Shown one piece after another: positions 12,514-24,365 of a DNA stretch of 64,000 nt. The translations under genes were made by a program, and so were the position numbers. Position 1 is the first letter of the stretch. Each line of letters begins with the position of its first letter. The notes beneath the pieces are model-generated. The model did not search any database. It worked only from the letters and a program-made list of their open reading frames with translations, and had not been told where the DNA came from. Source of the DNA: Blastomussa wellsi (lineage: Eukaryota; Cnidaria; Anthozoa; Scleractinia; Plerogyridae); contig OX393572.1 in NCBI GenBank assembly GCA_947652115.1, positions 5,385,061-5,449,060 on the forward strand, written 5' to 3'.

Positions 12514-12662
12514 TTGGGAAATCCAGATTTGGATTTTGAAATCCGGATTTCGATTTCCCAAAAAAAACGCAAAATCCAAAAGCGGATTTTCCCGGGATTT
12601 TCCCTTGCCGAAATCCTTCTCCGAGGAGGATTTCAATTAGGAAATCCAAACTTGGATTTCAT
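12514..12662. repeat. Foldback patch of alternating GGATTT / AAATCC words
   Basis: The hexamers AAATCC and GGATTT alternate many times (GAAATCCAGATTTGGATTTT, later AGGAAATCCAAACTTGG). The stretch can fold on itself in several registers. Probably a decayed inverted-repeat element; no TSD was recognised. Confidence 0.6.
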
Positions 12663-13011
12663 GGATTTGTTACTTTTGTGTTTTATTTGGAAATCGGAAC
12701 ACGGTTTCGCAAAGTTGTTCTCGTGGACAGCGGTTTATGATGCGGCATCGAATGAGGTACGTTGTATGGGTAAATTATTGTGTACCCAATGTATTATTAT
12801 ATAATTTCAATTTAACAGACAAAATTATGCATAATACCCGAATTAGCTCACGAAAGAGTGCTGGCAATCACTTGGAAACCAACCCATAGCTTGAAAGCTA
12901 AAATGCTTTGATTAATTCTTTTTTCTGTTGATTTTGCCTTTATGAAATAACTGAACCACATGATGTGCTAGCGGTGGCGAATGGTAAATGCGTCAACTTG
13001 CGAGACGGCGT

Positions 13012-13067
13012 AGCCTGTGAACAGTCTCTGGAGACCGGTGACCGTCCCCGACCTGTTCACAGGCTAG
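13012..13067. repeat. Short hairpin element, TAGCCTGTGAACAG arms
   Basis: TAGCCTGTGAACAG at the left is matched by CTGTTCACAGGCTA at the right, with a loop of about 28 bp. The family recurs as TAGCCTGCGAGCAGGCT at 19854-19970 and as a half copy near 58681-58698. Confidence 0.7.
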
Positions 13068-13911
13068 ATAGAGACTAGCATTTTTGGGGCGGTACGCAGC
13101 TCGTTACAAGGTCCCACAGTATTGCCTGAAAAAAATGATAAACAAACAACAGTAGCAATGGACCATAGCCCTAAAACAATAGTGCTGCGTGCTATTAAGA
13201 TCCAATGAAATTAGAGGTTCTAGAGAGCTGCCAACTATCTCGCATTTTTTCCTGAGAGAAGGCCGAGACTTCAGTTTTCAGATTTTGGATTACGAGACCA
13301 AGATTTAGAACCCAAAATGGCTATGCAAAAGACTGGAGACTGCAAGACCTTCGGAATCGCTAAAAAAACGAGACTGCGAGACCCGTGAAATTGGACTAAA
13401 ATTTTGCGAGAAGGGAGACCCTTATTTCATCAGACTCACAGTATTGCTATGTAGGCTTAATTAAAGGTTTAATTTAACGTTTGTTTAAACACTTAAAAAT
13501 ACATGAGAAATATCCAGCTTTTATTGAAGCTTTGACCGTTCTTGAATTATATTTTTGCGTTGTTTTTAAAAAACGCAGCGAAGAAGGGATACTTTATTCT
13601 GTTTTCGACTACAGACGAAAGACAAATATCAGTTTAGCTATGTAGGAAAAACATAATTTTTAGTGAGTTCAGTTATAAATGCGATATATATAAGGAATAT
13701 ACAAATTACTTTTAAGTCAAGAGCATTTAAACTATATTGCATGTGCGCGTAATACAGAGTGACGACGAGTTCTTTACACGAAGATAACTTGACATTAAAA
13801 CTCGGTAAAATGTCAAGGGGCATTTCAGCCGACGTAAAAAATTAAAGAATTAATTATGTTTGTCAACTACTGGGCATGCTACTAAAAGGCCTGAAGAGTG
13901 ACCACTGAACC
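13068..13911. other. Intergenic, purine-rich repeat-like patch 13255-13430
   Basis: Around 13255-13430 the words GAGAC, CGAGAC and GCGAGA recur many times, which looks like a decayed repeat. No gene recognised. Confidence 0.35.
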
Positions 13912-14096
13912 GTGCGATGGGTGCATCTATTCCGAAACAGTGGCAGAACCTGTTTAAACATTCGCGCCCTTTTTTGGCAAGGCGTGAAGAGCATTGCTTG
14001 CCACCCGCTTCTTTCCCGCGTTCGAGTTAGGTCATATTACATAATGGCCAAATATCAGGTGGTGCCATTGACTTTCACACAAAACATTACTGGCAG

Positions 14097-14101
14097 CCAA
14101 T
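14097..14101 (+). promoter_or_regulatory. CCAAT box upstream of Jun
   Basis: AGCCAATCAGG matches a full CCAAT/NF-Y context. It lies 268 bp before the Jun start codon and 61 bp before TGACATCA, the same order (CCAAT then TGACATCA) as in vertebrate c-jun promoters. Confidence 0.55.
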
Positions 14102-14161
14102 CAGGAACAAAGTCTCTGTCGCCATGACAATCGAGGACGAGACCAGATTGAGTCCCATGAA

Positions 14162-14192
14162 TGACATCAATCGGTTGGCATGACATTACTCA
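14162..14192 (+). promoter_or_regulatory. Paired AP-1/CRE-like sites, candidate Jun autoregulatory element
   Basis: TGACATCA at 14162-14169 is identical to the proximal jun1 site that binds Jun/ATF2 dimers in mammalian c-jun. TGACATTACTCA at 14181-14192 supplies a second half-site and an AP-1-like TTACTCA 12 bp further on. They lie 207 and 188 bp before the start codon. Binding is inferred from the sequence match only. Confidence 0.5.
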
Positions 14193-14368
14193 CTGGTCAG
14201 GAACGAGGCGTTTGGTTAACTGCCTCCCGCCGAAATTTACCCCGGCCGCCGGAGGGTGGAGAAGCCAAACAAAAATCAATCATCCATGTTAGTTTCTTTA
14301 AGCAACTGGATAAAAATTGCAATGTGAAGGAGACGGAAGGAATTCGAGGCGCCCTTAGAGTAGTTTAG

Positions 14369-15463
14369 ATGGAGGAAGCAAGCGATACACCCTTTTATCA
14401 AGATGAGGGGATTTCGTCGCATATTATTTCGCCGTACCTCTTTGACAAGTCGACTTTGCACTTGAATTTACAACCTTTGGCAGAGGACCCAAAAATTGGA
14501 GATTTGAAAAAGCATGCAACGCCTTCGGACCTCCGCTCGCCCGATCTGGGCTTGCTTAAGCTGGGTTCGCCCGAATTGGAAAAAATGATCATGTCTTTGC
14601 AGGGAAATGTCACGGCCGGTCCGAACCCCAGCTCACTCTTTAACACGAACGTTCACGCACCGGTTCACACGGATCACGATCACGAACCATATTCACGTGG
14701 ATTCACTGATGCATTGCAAGACCTTCACGACCGACAGATCACTAGAGAGTCTTCTCTTATAGATTTAGCGGACAACGCTGCGGAGTCTACAGATCCGTTT
14801 TTGGGCCATACAACCGTGGGAAATGCATCATTTCTGGCAACGGTGCCCGCGTCCACGCTACGCTCTTCGGCGGACGTCGGGGTTGTTTATTCGTCAAACT
14901 CTTCACGCGTGGACGCAAGTGATTTCTTTGCGAGTAACGGAAGCGCTTTCTCCGCTCCAGTAAAAGGAGGCACAATTTATCCTTATTCCACCACTAGTGC
15001 GCCGAGTTACACGACTTTATATTCGTATCCATCTGAAAATGCTCCATACTCTGCTTATCATGACTTTAATATGGAAAACTCGGCGACCCTACGGGCTTTT
15101 GCGTCGTATAATAGCGCGCTCGCGCAGGAAAAACCGGAATTATCTGGTTATAAACTTGAAAACCAAACACAGATGGTTTCGGATCATGGTGCTCTACAAC
15201 CCATTGATCTGGAAGTCCAAGAGATTGTTAAACGCGAGAGAAAAAAGCAGAGGAACAGAATCGCTTCGTCCAAGTGTCGAAAGAGAAAACTGGAGCGTGA
15301 GGCGAGATTGGAGACACGAGTCAAAGAACTAAAGGAGAGAAATATTGAATTGAATGCGGTTGCAAATGCACTTAAACAACAAGTCTGTGATTTGAAGCAG
15401 AAGGTTATGGATCATGTGAATGAAGGTTGCCAAATAATGCTGGCGCACCAATCTCAAATGTAG
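14369..15463 (+). CDS. jun: AP-1 transcription factor Jun (c-Jun homologue), intronless
   Basis: A single exon of 364 residues. The C-terminus holds a bZIP domain: basic region about 287-310 with [15 protein letters not shown], including the redox-sensitive Cys303 of the ASKCRKR motif, then a leucine zipper to about 345 and the Jun-type end [11 protein letters not shown]. The N-terminus keeps the Jun transactivation/JNK region: [18 protein letters not shown] at 57-74, with Ser57-Pro and Ser67-Pro corresponding to the two JNK phosphorylation sites. Jun binds TRE/CRE DNA as a homodimer or with Fos/ATF partners in the nucleus. Lack of introns matches vertebrate JUN. The start is supported by the N-terminal [13 protein letters not shown] block, resembling the start of other Jun proteins. 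The length is slightly above the human protein (331). Confidence 0.97.
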   Translation: MEEASDTPFYQDEGISSHIISPYLFDKSTLHLNLQPLAEDPKIGDLKKHATPSDLRSPDLGLLKLGSPELEKMIMSLQGNVTAGPNPSSLFNTNVHAPVHTDHDHEPYSRGFTDALQDLHDRQITRESSLIDLADNAAESTDPFLGHTTVGNASFLATVPASTLRSSADVGVVYSSNSSRVDASDFFASNGSAFSAPVKGGTIYPYSTTSAPSYTTLYSYPSENAPYSAYHDFNMENSATLRAFASYNSALAQEKPELSGYKLENQTQMVSDHGALQPIDLEVQEIVKRERKKQRNRIASSKCRKRKLEREARLETRVKELKERNIELNAVANALKQQVCDLKQKVMDHVNEGCQIMLAHQSQM

Positions 15464-17027
15464 TAAACAGGTACCAATATTGATCTAAAGGTAGGTGTTA
15501 AAATAACATTTGTTGACATGTGAGCTAGACAGCCGTAAAATCACCGTACCAATTAAACACAAAGTTCGCGGGTGACTTTTTTAAGTTTGAAAATTCTCTT
15601 TCGCTGTTATCGACCAAAATAATTTCAATTTTATAAATAGATCTTTTTTCTCTTTAAATATCACAGTTTTCCTTACTGTCAGGTGGGGAAATTACCTCAT
15701 CTGGCAAGTATATAAAGAAAATCATTGTAAATAAGACACTACACGAAACGATAGACAGTTTAGATTTTCATTGAATGAGAAGGATCAAGAAATTTATTCC
15801 AATGTTACGAGTTTGGTTTAAATTGATCATTTATCCATTGGATAACTTGTAAGTAGTTGCAATATGTGACGGTTTATTTTAACGCTTTTGCGCATGCGCA
15901 AAACAGAACACTATTCGCTTAGCCGCCACGAAGGCTCAAAGGAGCGGAAATGGGTAAATCGATAACGGGCAATTCTAGAAATCTTAACTTTCTAACTAAA
16001 TTAATTCTGAGAGAATAAATAGGAATAATACAGACGAAAACGCATTTCAACTGAGGGATTCCACTTGAGCCTCGAGGACTATTTGGTCATTTTTAAAATA
16101 TCGTATTTTCTTTGTTAAGTTCCTTCTTCTTAAAAATACCCTCGGGCATAAAATTATCAACAAAAAGTCCATCGTCTCCTCCGCCTCTTAAGATCCACAA
16201 CTTTTTTTACCTTGGCCACCGAACTAGTATTGTGTCGGTCATGTGGTATTATGTAACGTCGACTTTTCCTTCCTCCCTTTGGACAAACACCCTCTCCTTG
16301 TAACAAATATAACCCCCCAGGGAAAGTTAATATATCAGTACGGCATTTCGACAGGTTTTTCATTCTTTGAACATTGAAACAAGGGAAAGTTTAAAAAAAT
16401 AAATCTTACTCTTGTATCTTTCAATAGCTTATCAGAGCCCATAGAGATGCCGGTAAAATGATCTATTGCAAAAACTCAACACTTATTTTTACTAACATCA
16501 ACTAAAACGACGCTTGTTTCATTTCCCTCCTTTGAGCCGTAGCTTAAGTAAACACAGTGACGTTGTAACTGCCGATAGATCTTTTGATTTACTTTTTAAC
16601 ATTGTCGTAACATTTTTTGGCTGGTTTTCTACTGTTTTCCCATCAAAACAAAGTAAGGCTAGCTTTTTTAAGCCACGTATAAGGTAAATGCCCAGAAACT
16701 CTCGCCTTTTAGTTCGCTTTGTGCCATTGAAAAACCATTTTCGGCAGGAACTTGCTGAAATGTAAGGTTAAAACTAAAAATAGTCCATTGTTAGGGTTCC
16801 GATCTCTTGAACAATTCTTGACTGGATAGACACATCCTCAAAAACCTAATTAAAAATTATCTTTTCGTTTGAATGTAGCAAAACAAGAAATGTTTAAAAC
16901 CGTGATAACAAGATGAAACAGGCACGGTTCCTAGCATTTGAGAAATTCGGGCATTTTAGGGCAGAATCTGGAGTACCAAAGCTAACTGAGGAAACACGGT
17001 AAAAACAGGCATGTACTAAAACTTAGG
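15464..17027. other. Jun 3' flank; likely 3' UTR, no further gene
   Basis: AT-rich sequence with several ATTTA-type words follows the Jun stop. AATAAA at 16014-16019 is a candidate poly(A) signal about 550 bp downstream. No other gene recognised. Confidence 0.45.
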
Positions 17028-17182
17028 ACACCGGAATATCGGAACACCCCGGAACAACCCGGAACACCAGACATTCCGTAAAATGCCAATAAATTTCTAA
17101 AAAAATATATAAAAATAACAAAATTCTGGTGTTCCGGGGTGTTCCGGTGTTCCGTGTTTCGGGGTGTTCCGGGGTTCCTGAT
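17028..17182. repeat. Foldback element of GGAACACC-type sub-repeats
   Basis: The left part (17028-17085) has repeated GGAACACC(CC)GGAACA words; the right part (17127-17182) has their complement, GGTGTTCCGGGGTGTTCCGG. The 45-bp A/T spacer carries AAAATATATAAAAATAACA. The arms are tandem sub-repeats, the same plan as the larger foldback elements in this window. Confidence 0.75.
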
Positions 17183-18640
17183 TTTATTAAATGCCGTAAA
17201 GGCATCATGTACAAAAGCCTACAATATGAAATAAATGAGCAATTTATCAAAAGTTTAAGGCAGCGACAACGTTACGACGCATCAACTACGCATCAAATAT
17301 TTTCTTATTGATATTTTCGCTAGGGCACAAAATTTGCACATAATTTATTTTTGCTACGATTGTAAATAAGTTTCAAAGGTTTATTTTTGTGTTGGTTTAA
17401 ATTACTAACTGATGTAAAAATTTTTGCTTACACAATTATATTTTATCGCTGAAAGACTGCAACGAATTAATGGCTGCATTTGACATGGAGTATGTATTAA
17501 AAGAGTTCTGTCACGACATCTTTACTCATTTTTCTGACTTTCAAGATTTCTTATTACGCCTTTGGAAATCAATAAGGACGGTCAACGAGAAGCTTAGCTT
17601 TTTTCTTTCAAGATACACTTAGCCCTTTTAAGTGCAATCTTCTAGGTTGAAGATTCTATTTTGTCTTTCTTGGCGCAAATCGGCAAAATTATAGTTTTGT
17701 TTGGAAATCTAATTCAGAGTCTAGATTGGAGATATGACTCAGATTCTAGACGCTACTAGCTATAACATAACGAGGAAAAACTGAATGTTTCTCGTGCCGG
17801 CATGAAAGATATCTTACGCAAATTTGGAACGCAAATTATTTTCGCGCTAAAATAAGATGGAATTATAAACTCGTTACCAAAACCTCTTGCAAATATTATG
17901 CATACAGGGGGGCAGTTTAGAAGGAATAGAAAATACAAAGAAATACATGACTATATCAGCTTATATTATTTCAAGTTTAATATTATATATTATTTTTAGC
18001 GACTGAAGCGTTATTTAACAGAAAGTAACTCTCATTAATCATTAGTAAAGTGATCGGATTTTTTTGTATTTCATACTTAGTATTACATATTTCCCAGATG
18101 CGGGGCAATATACAAAAGAAGTCCTTTTGTCATTTTAACCGCCAAAAATTACTTACCAGAAAGCTTTTTACATATATTTCGGGCTGATTTAATTTTATGT
18201 TAGATTAAGAATATAGGAAATTCTAAAAACTTAACTGACAATGTTTCATGCTGACTAATAAAATTGTAAATGTTCACAAAGAACTGAAATGCAACATGGT
18301 CTGGAACAGGTCTGGAAAATGGTGACAACAAAGCAACAGCAATTGTAAAAAGGCATTGGTATCAATAAAAATTTTACGCTAGAATAAAAAAACATTTTTT
18401 GTCTTCGATCTTTTCCATGTCCGCACCCCCCCCCCCCCCCCGCTCCCCGACCCCACTCTATGATCCTCACTCTCTCTCTCTCCCTCCCTCTCCCCGAAGG
18501 ATATTGTTTTGTTGTGGTATCACTGAGTATTTTTACAATTGTGCCGTATTTTGATGAGCCCGTATAGTGCGAGTAAAAATACAAACAACGAATAAAAATT
18601 CTCAGCGATACTACACAACAAAACGTCTAATAAGAGATTG
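17183..18640. other. Intergenic stretch, no gene recognised
   Basis: AT-rich, with a C-run plus CT-rich patch at about 18425-18500. No coding signal. Confidence 0.45.
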
Positions 18641-19331
18641 TTACGTTATGTCCGTGCGGGCGAATTTGAATGCGTGTTCCTTAGTGCCAACCGTTTTCCT
18701 ACGACTTGGGAAAACGGAATTCGAACTTCCAATTTTGCTTTTCGTTTACCTACGCCATCGGAAAAGGGAATTCGAAATTTTATTTTTGTTTTCCGTTTTT
18801 CTTCTACATTGAAAATGGAATTTGATGGAATTTTGTTTTTCATTTTCCTACGACTTTAAACAACAGAATTCTATTTGTCACGATTTCCGTTTGTTGTCTT
18901 TTGTTCTCGCAAGGCATTAAAACGGAATTTGATCTTCAATTTTCGTTTCCTGGAAACTGCGGAAACCACGGATGAAGTTTAGGCGGTGTCACAGTGATAT
19001 GTGTATCCCGTACAAATATCACTAGCGACATGTGTATCCACTCTAATGTAGCATCCAGTGATATGTGTATCTCCCACCCCCCTCCCCTCCAAAAAAATAA
19101 ATAATTACGGTTAACTCATATTACATGTAACTGGTTTTGAGGACGGAAATCGGTGAACACAGGTGATTTCATTCAAGGTAGTGACACTAAAAACCATTTT
19201 ATTGCAACTGAATCGTCTATGCCAGAACTGTAAAGACACCACTCGTGAGTCCGACATGTAAAATAAAATCAAATCGATTTCATGCCTTGGTTGATTCTCC
19301 AGCATAAAGGCAACCTTAAATAACAATTATT

Positions 19332-19425
19332 ACATTCGCCCTTGTTGGATATGAAGTGATAAAATAACCAACGAGCGCGTAGCGCTAGTTGGTTGTAATC
19401 ACTTCATATCCAACAAGGGCGAATG
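19332..19425. repeat. Near-perfect hairpin MITE nested in the foldback element
   Basis: ATTCGCCCTTGTTGGATATG and its complement CATATCCAACAAGGGCGAAT are near the two ends, with AACCAACGAGCGCGTAGCGC towards the centre. The near-perfect arms suggest a recent insertion. Confidence 0.8.
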
Positions 19426-19851
19426 GAATAATTGTTTTAGTAAATTCTCAAACCGGGTTTTGCCGCCGATTTTTATTTCCACAATTTTACAAAGCGTCCG
19501 GAAAGAGCATACAACTTCCAGTCACACGCACCCCGACTCCCCCCATCGCCTGATTATTACATAACAAAAAGCTGAATGAAAGTGACAGCTACGCAAACGA
19601 CAATCTGTCGTCAACCTGTGGCGAAAACCAAGCTCGAATTATTTAACAGGTCAAATACAAGGTAAACAGACGATTTTGGAAGTTTTCAAGTGTGAAGAAA
19701 GTGTTCAAAGTTTAGAAAGATTTTCCATGTGACGTAAAACTCCGACTTTTGGCTCATAGTCGGAGTTTTTAAGCCAATCAAAAAGCTAGAAATGCAATAG
19801 TCGGAGCTGAGAATATACTAAATGGCCAATAGCTAGTCTTCTTCTGGGCCA

Positions 19852-19972
19852 TAGCCTGCGAGCAGGCTCCCAAGCGAGCCAAGCGCAGATCTCGCTCGCA
19901 AATTCGGCTTCCTTCGCTCGCCCAAATTTTCCCCAAATTTTCGCTATTGTAGAGCCTGTTCGCAGGCTATCT
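19852..19972. repeat. Hairpin element, TAGCCTGCGAGCAGGCT family
   Basis: ATAGCCTGCGAGCAGGCTC at the left and GAGCCTGTTCGCAGGCTAT at the right flank a CG-rich centre with GCTCGC/GCGAGC words. Same family as 13012-13067. Confidence 0.7.
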
Positions 19973-20141
19973 TGGCCAGTACGAAACATCAAACGATCTA
20001 CTGCAAATATTATCGAATCGAAATTGTCATTAAAACATATCTTGGGAAAACAAGAAAACTTTAAAATATAAACCCACAAATCATCTGCCACTCGTAGCTG
20101 CTATGTTTTCCTTGTAGCATTTGAAGGCCCGACCAGGGAGA

Positions 20142-20320
20142 CACGTATCACTAGTGATACGAGTACGGGGATACACTTATCACTAGTGATATGAGTACGG
20201 GGATACACTTATCACTAGTGATATGAGTACGGGGATACACCTATCACGAGTGATATGAGTACGGGGATACACTTATCACTAGTGATATGAGTACGGGGAT
20301 ACACATATCACTGTGACACC
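20142..20320. repeat. 32-bp tandem array with palindromic ATCACTAGTGAT core
   Basis: About five units of ATACACTTATCACTAGTG plus ATATGAGTACGGGG, 32 bp each, with one or two differences per unit. Each contains the perfect palindrome ATCACTAGTGAT (one unit has ATCACGAGTGAT). It forms the inner right arm of the 18670-20604 element; the left arm keeps only two or three diverged units (18986-19075). Confidence 0.9.
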
Positions 20321-20732
20321 GACATTCTTCCGGTTCAGGTAAAATACGGAAATGACAACAATACGGAAACGAAAAACGAAAATCGAAGATCAAATTCCGT
20401 TTTTAAAATGTCTTCCGAAAACGAAAGATGAAAAACGGAAATGACAATTGGAATTCTGTTGTACGAAGTCACGGGAAAACGAAAAACGAAACTACAAGTT
20501 CGAATTCCGTTTTCAATGTTGTAGGAAAACGGAAAACGAAACTGGAAGTTCGAATTCCGTTTTCCCATGTCGCAGGAAAACGGTTGGCACTTAGGTACAC
20601 GCATTAATTTGGTTCTCTGGAGTATAAATACCGCGTGATATTTTTACCCGTTTTGGGCGTTATTTGTACTGGAAGCACTGTTGGATAATAATTAATAATT
20701 AGATTATGAGCTCGAGATTTCTATTTAAACAA

Positions 20733-20902
20733 CAGTGTTTCTGTCGAGGAATTATCGGCTGATAGTTGCCCGGCGGAAATTTGATGTTCTTAAAACAAAT
20801 ATTTTTCCGAGAAGCGAAGCTTCGAGGGCAAATATGCTGGTTTTAAGAACATCAAATTTCCAAGAACCAACTGTCAGACCGATAGTTCCGAGACAAAAAC
20901 AC
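20733..20902. repeat. Inverted-repeat element
   Basis: Inner arms GGAAATTTGATGTTCTTAAA / TTTAAGAACATCAAATTTCC are near perfect. Outer arms GTGTTTCTGTCGAGGAATTA / the complement near 20880-20902 (GATAGTTCCGAGACAAAAAC) are diverged. The centre holds GAAGCGAAGCTTCG. Typical MITE size and layout. Confidence 0.75.
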
Positions 20903-21427
20903 TCTATTGTCGTTATTGTTTACCACTAAATTTTCTTCCTCGTGCGCCCATTAACTGAAAAAGCAAGCCTTTTGGATTATTTTGTTTTATAACTTTTTAG
21001 GACGAAAGACTTGAAGCAAACGAATTAAAACTAGACAAGAAACCAACTTAATCAAAACCAGACAAGAAATGCTCTAAATAGCCGCCTGTTTACAAAAAAA
21101 ATTAACGGATGGGCACTATCCATCCGGGTATTTTCCTCAGACGGGCACTATGCGCTGATAGTGCCCTCCGCGGATGAACACTATCGCGTCACGTGTTTAA
21201 TTTAGACCAATGAGAATCGGAGAAAATTTAATGATGAACTATAATGGCTGATAGTGCGCAGTACCTCAGCCAATCAGATTGCGGCATTTGCATTATACAA
21301 GTAGATTTTCACTAAATGCTTTTATGAAATTTGGATGTCTTCAAACTAAGCCATTTTAAAGCATTTAACAGTAGTTTGCATGAGAAGAAAATTGCGGCTT
21401 ATTTTTTTGAAATGTCTTTTTTCGTTA

Positions 21428-22027
21428 CAGAGATATTTAAGTTTTTAAAACATGCAAATTAGCTAAGTGATGACGTCATAGACTCAACCAAATTTAAATC
21501 AAGTAAATGAAGTAAGAATATCTCACCCAGTTTGTATCAGAGATGTTTGATTCTTTGCATCATGACTCTACTAGGTGAGTTGTACTATATGTGATTAACA
21601 ATTATGTTACCATGGCAATATGCTGGGTCCCAGGCCTCCCCAATGTTAAGGGCTATTCTGGCCATTTTTGGCCGTCAATTTTGATATTTCTCAATGACTC
21701 CGGATCTACATGATTTCGCAAGCATATCTATGTGTTAGGTAGGTTCGTTGGCCTGGTTTGGTTTTCTGAGCTAAAAATCACTAAAATACTGAAAACAGAT
21801 TCGAGGGGGCTGAAAAAGAGTGTGTTGTCATGGAAACAAGATTAAGTTACAACCATAGATGTGTCGCTTGAAGAACTATTACTGTGCCAAGTTTCAAATG
21901 TCTCTGTAGAAACCTGACCGAGATAGCCCTATATTTTTACTTGATATAAAATTGGGTTGAGTAGATGACGTCATGAGTCTCCTAATTTTCATATTTTACC
22001 AATTTCTTAAACTTGAATATCTCTGGA
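21428..22027. repeat. About 600-bp element with diverged terminal inverted repeats
   Basis: Left end (21428-21490): CAGAGATATTTAAG, then AAATTAGCTAAGTGATGACG, then TCATAGACTCAACC. The right end (about 21955-22027), read in reverse, has matching CAGAGATATTCAAG, AAATTAGGAGACTCATGACG and CATCTACTCAACCC. The interior has no coding potential. The TGACGTCA words in both ends are CRE-like, but as part of the repeat. Confidence 0.6.
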
Positions 22028-22869
22028 ACTACTACAGAAATTTGAAAACGGAAAACGGCATTTTTAATCTCACATGAAGCAGTGCACGTTTCCCTCCAAA
22101 AAGCAAGGTGTAAAAATTTGATCACAGAAGCACGGACGCAACAATGTTGGGTCAAAGTTTTGAGCTTGGGAAGGGAGCTGGCAAAAACGCATATAAAATT
22201 TCAATGCACAACACGAACGCGGCAAAATGAGTACAGAATCATACAACATACAAAAATGTTGCAAGCTGTTGCAAGAAAAAACTTGACCATTTTCAAATTG
22301 ACTGAATGAATAGTCAAATGTAGACAAGATATAGAGTTGCGAACATAAAAAACTTATTTGTATGGAATCCATTTGGTTGTAACAGAGGACTATTTAATTC
22401 ACTGAAGGAAGTTTTGCTTGCATATACTCGAGGCGCATACATTTTGGGGCATGCAAAAACAAACACTCAATTATCTCTCAAAGAATGCTATCAAAATGTT
22501 ATGTAATTCGCGTTTCCTCGTGCAACCTCTTTTTACTTTTCTACGCCACGTTTAAAACTGATTTTGATGAACGAACTACAAATCTTAAGCTTATATCTCT
22601 ATAAATCTACCAAATCGCTGGTTTTATACTTTTGAATATCAATCTATTGCATTTCAATTTATCTTCTTTTTGCCCACGCCAAAAGACGAAAACATCTCCG
22701 CAATTCGATCTATTCTGGTCTATTTAAAAACTGTAGTTGCTCAACTGGCCTACCTTGAAAACTCAGTGGGCTTTAAAAGTTTCTTGATTTTTTCAAAAAT
22801 TAAAATATGTAAAACTCAAAAATAAAATAAATAACCAACTTGACAAGTAATCCAAGGTATCATATATCT

Positions 22870-23030
22870 GAATCTGTTATGTATCAACGAGGGGACCTCT
22901 TAATATAAGCCCTGAGGCTTTTTGAGGTCTCCTCACAACTTATTTCTCTTATCTTTTGTTTTGTTATTTCTTTTTAATTAAACTGATGTAAATATGTGGT
23001 AAATACACATTGAATTGAATTGAATTGTTT
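22870..23030 (+). mobile_element. Probable LINE 3' end with GAATT tail
   Basis: The stretch has AAGCCCTGAGGCTTTTTGAG, then a T-rich run and ends in repeated GAATT units (TTGAATTGAATTGAATTG), the microsatellite-like tail of CR1/L2-type LINEs. No coding part remains. Confidence 0.4.
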
Positions 23031-24365
23031 GTAAGAAAACTTCTAAAATGATTACAAAGAAATGAAGTAACCAATCCAAAGGGACACAACAGCGTGACGC
23101 TAGACGTCTGGATGCTGGTTGTTGTTGTTGTTTAATATCAAAACGAAGTCCAATTTATTTCCTTGAACTCCATTACGGTTTCATGTTGAAGTAATGTAGC
23201 AACCTAACCCATTCAGCAAAACATTCTGATTTTCTTTCCAAAAATACAATGTGATCATTTAAAAATATATATTACTTTTTTTATTCAATAAGTCATTTAT
23301 ATGATGATCTATCTATTTATATATTAAACACAAATGATGATAAAACACATATTTTTAAGACCACCTATTTATATATTTATTCATTATTATTTTTAGATCG
23401 CCTTTACCTTTTAATGACGCTTTATTCTTATAACAATGATTGCTTAAAGGGTCTTTCAGTTTCACTTTCACTTTTTAAAGTTCATACATTGTTCAACCTC
23501 TTTCCACTTTTCTATTTCTGCGTAAATTACCTTGGAAAGACAGCGGAAGAAAGGCAAAGAAAGGAAGTAACTTCTAGACCATTTAGTAATATAAGTATTC
23601 GAAACACTTCTCATGAAGGAGTTTAAAGCAAAACGGAGAGAACTTACGGCCACTTAGAACCGTTTCAATCGCTCTTTGCGCTTCTCGCTTTTCCTTCTCT
23701 TGCTCTTTTAAGCACCTGTCACGCAGGCGTTCCCAAGCAAACTGAGCAGAAAGAAAACATATTTTTTACTTCGCTTCTGATTGTTCGTGAAAGTGGCACG
23801 AAGTTTTTAAACCAATCACTTCACGAAGTGATGCATAGCCAATACAATAATGCTCAACCTTAAGGGACAATTGAAAACCACGTGCTCTACGGAAACGTTT
23901 CAATCAGAACTCCAATGAACAGAAAAGGAAAACAGAAACAGTAAAGTCAAAAATAATACAGGAATGAACCCAAGCGTGACTACGCTTGTTAGTAGCCAAG
24001 TTTCGACTTTTTGGTGGCAGTGTGGGGTAGGGGGGGGGGGGGTGGGGTGGTGAGGTGGTGGAGTAGGACATTATGTAACGTTTAACACAAAAAATCTCTC
24101 TCCACTAAAATTGCCTTCCACAGTTATTACGAAAAATGACTAATTACTTAACAGAAGTTTTGGAAGCCGCCATTACTGGGCTTTTGTTTCTGTTGAACAA
24201 AGTCGATCGATGAAAGGAAGTTCTCCATTCCAGTGGAGATCCTAGAGCATTCAATCCTTAGGGCTCAGAAAAAACTGTGAATCCTAAGGTGAGGGAAAAA
24301 TTATTTCAATATTCAATGCTTAACAATGTAACAGTATACGCCTCTCTAAATAAGCAAGCTATATA
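23031..24365. other. Intergenic stretch, no gene recognised
   Basis: AT-rich, with a G-run at about 24031-24060. Short frames only, without family resemblance. Confidence 0.45.

Larger units (their letters stand above)
18670..20604. mobile_element. Foldback-like transposon with long composite inverted repeats
   Basis: Left arm from 18670 (ATGCGTGTTCCTTAGTGCCA, then AACCGTTTTCCTACGAC) is matched by the right arm ending 20604 (GGAAAACGGTTGGCACTTAG, then GTACACGCAT). Each arm has tandem 60-70-bp blocks of the form AAACGGAATTCGAA. Inside them is a second inverted set, GTGTCACAGTGATATGTGTA (from about 18986) versus TACACATATCACTGTGACAC (to about 20320). The core contains two independent hairpin elements (19332-19425, 19852-19972). 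No transposase is visible. Sub-repeated terminal inverted repeats are the defining trait of Foldback (FB) elements. Confidence 0.8.

Noticed and set aside
18255..18584. Minus-strand frame with Gly/Arg/Glu runs
   Set aside because: It is produced by a C-run and CT-rich simple sequence.
20142..20320. Regular 32-bp repeats resembling a CRISPR array
   Set aside because: The units are head to tail without spacers, in a eukaryotic foldback element.
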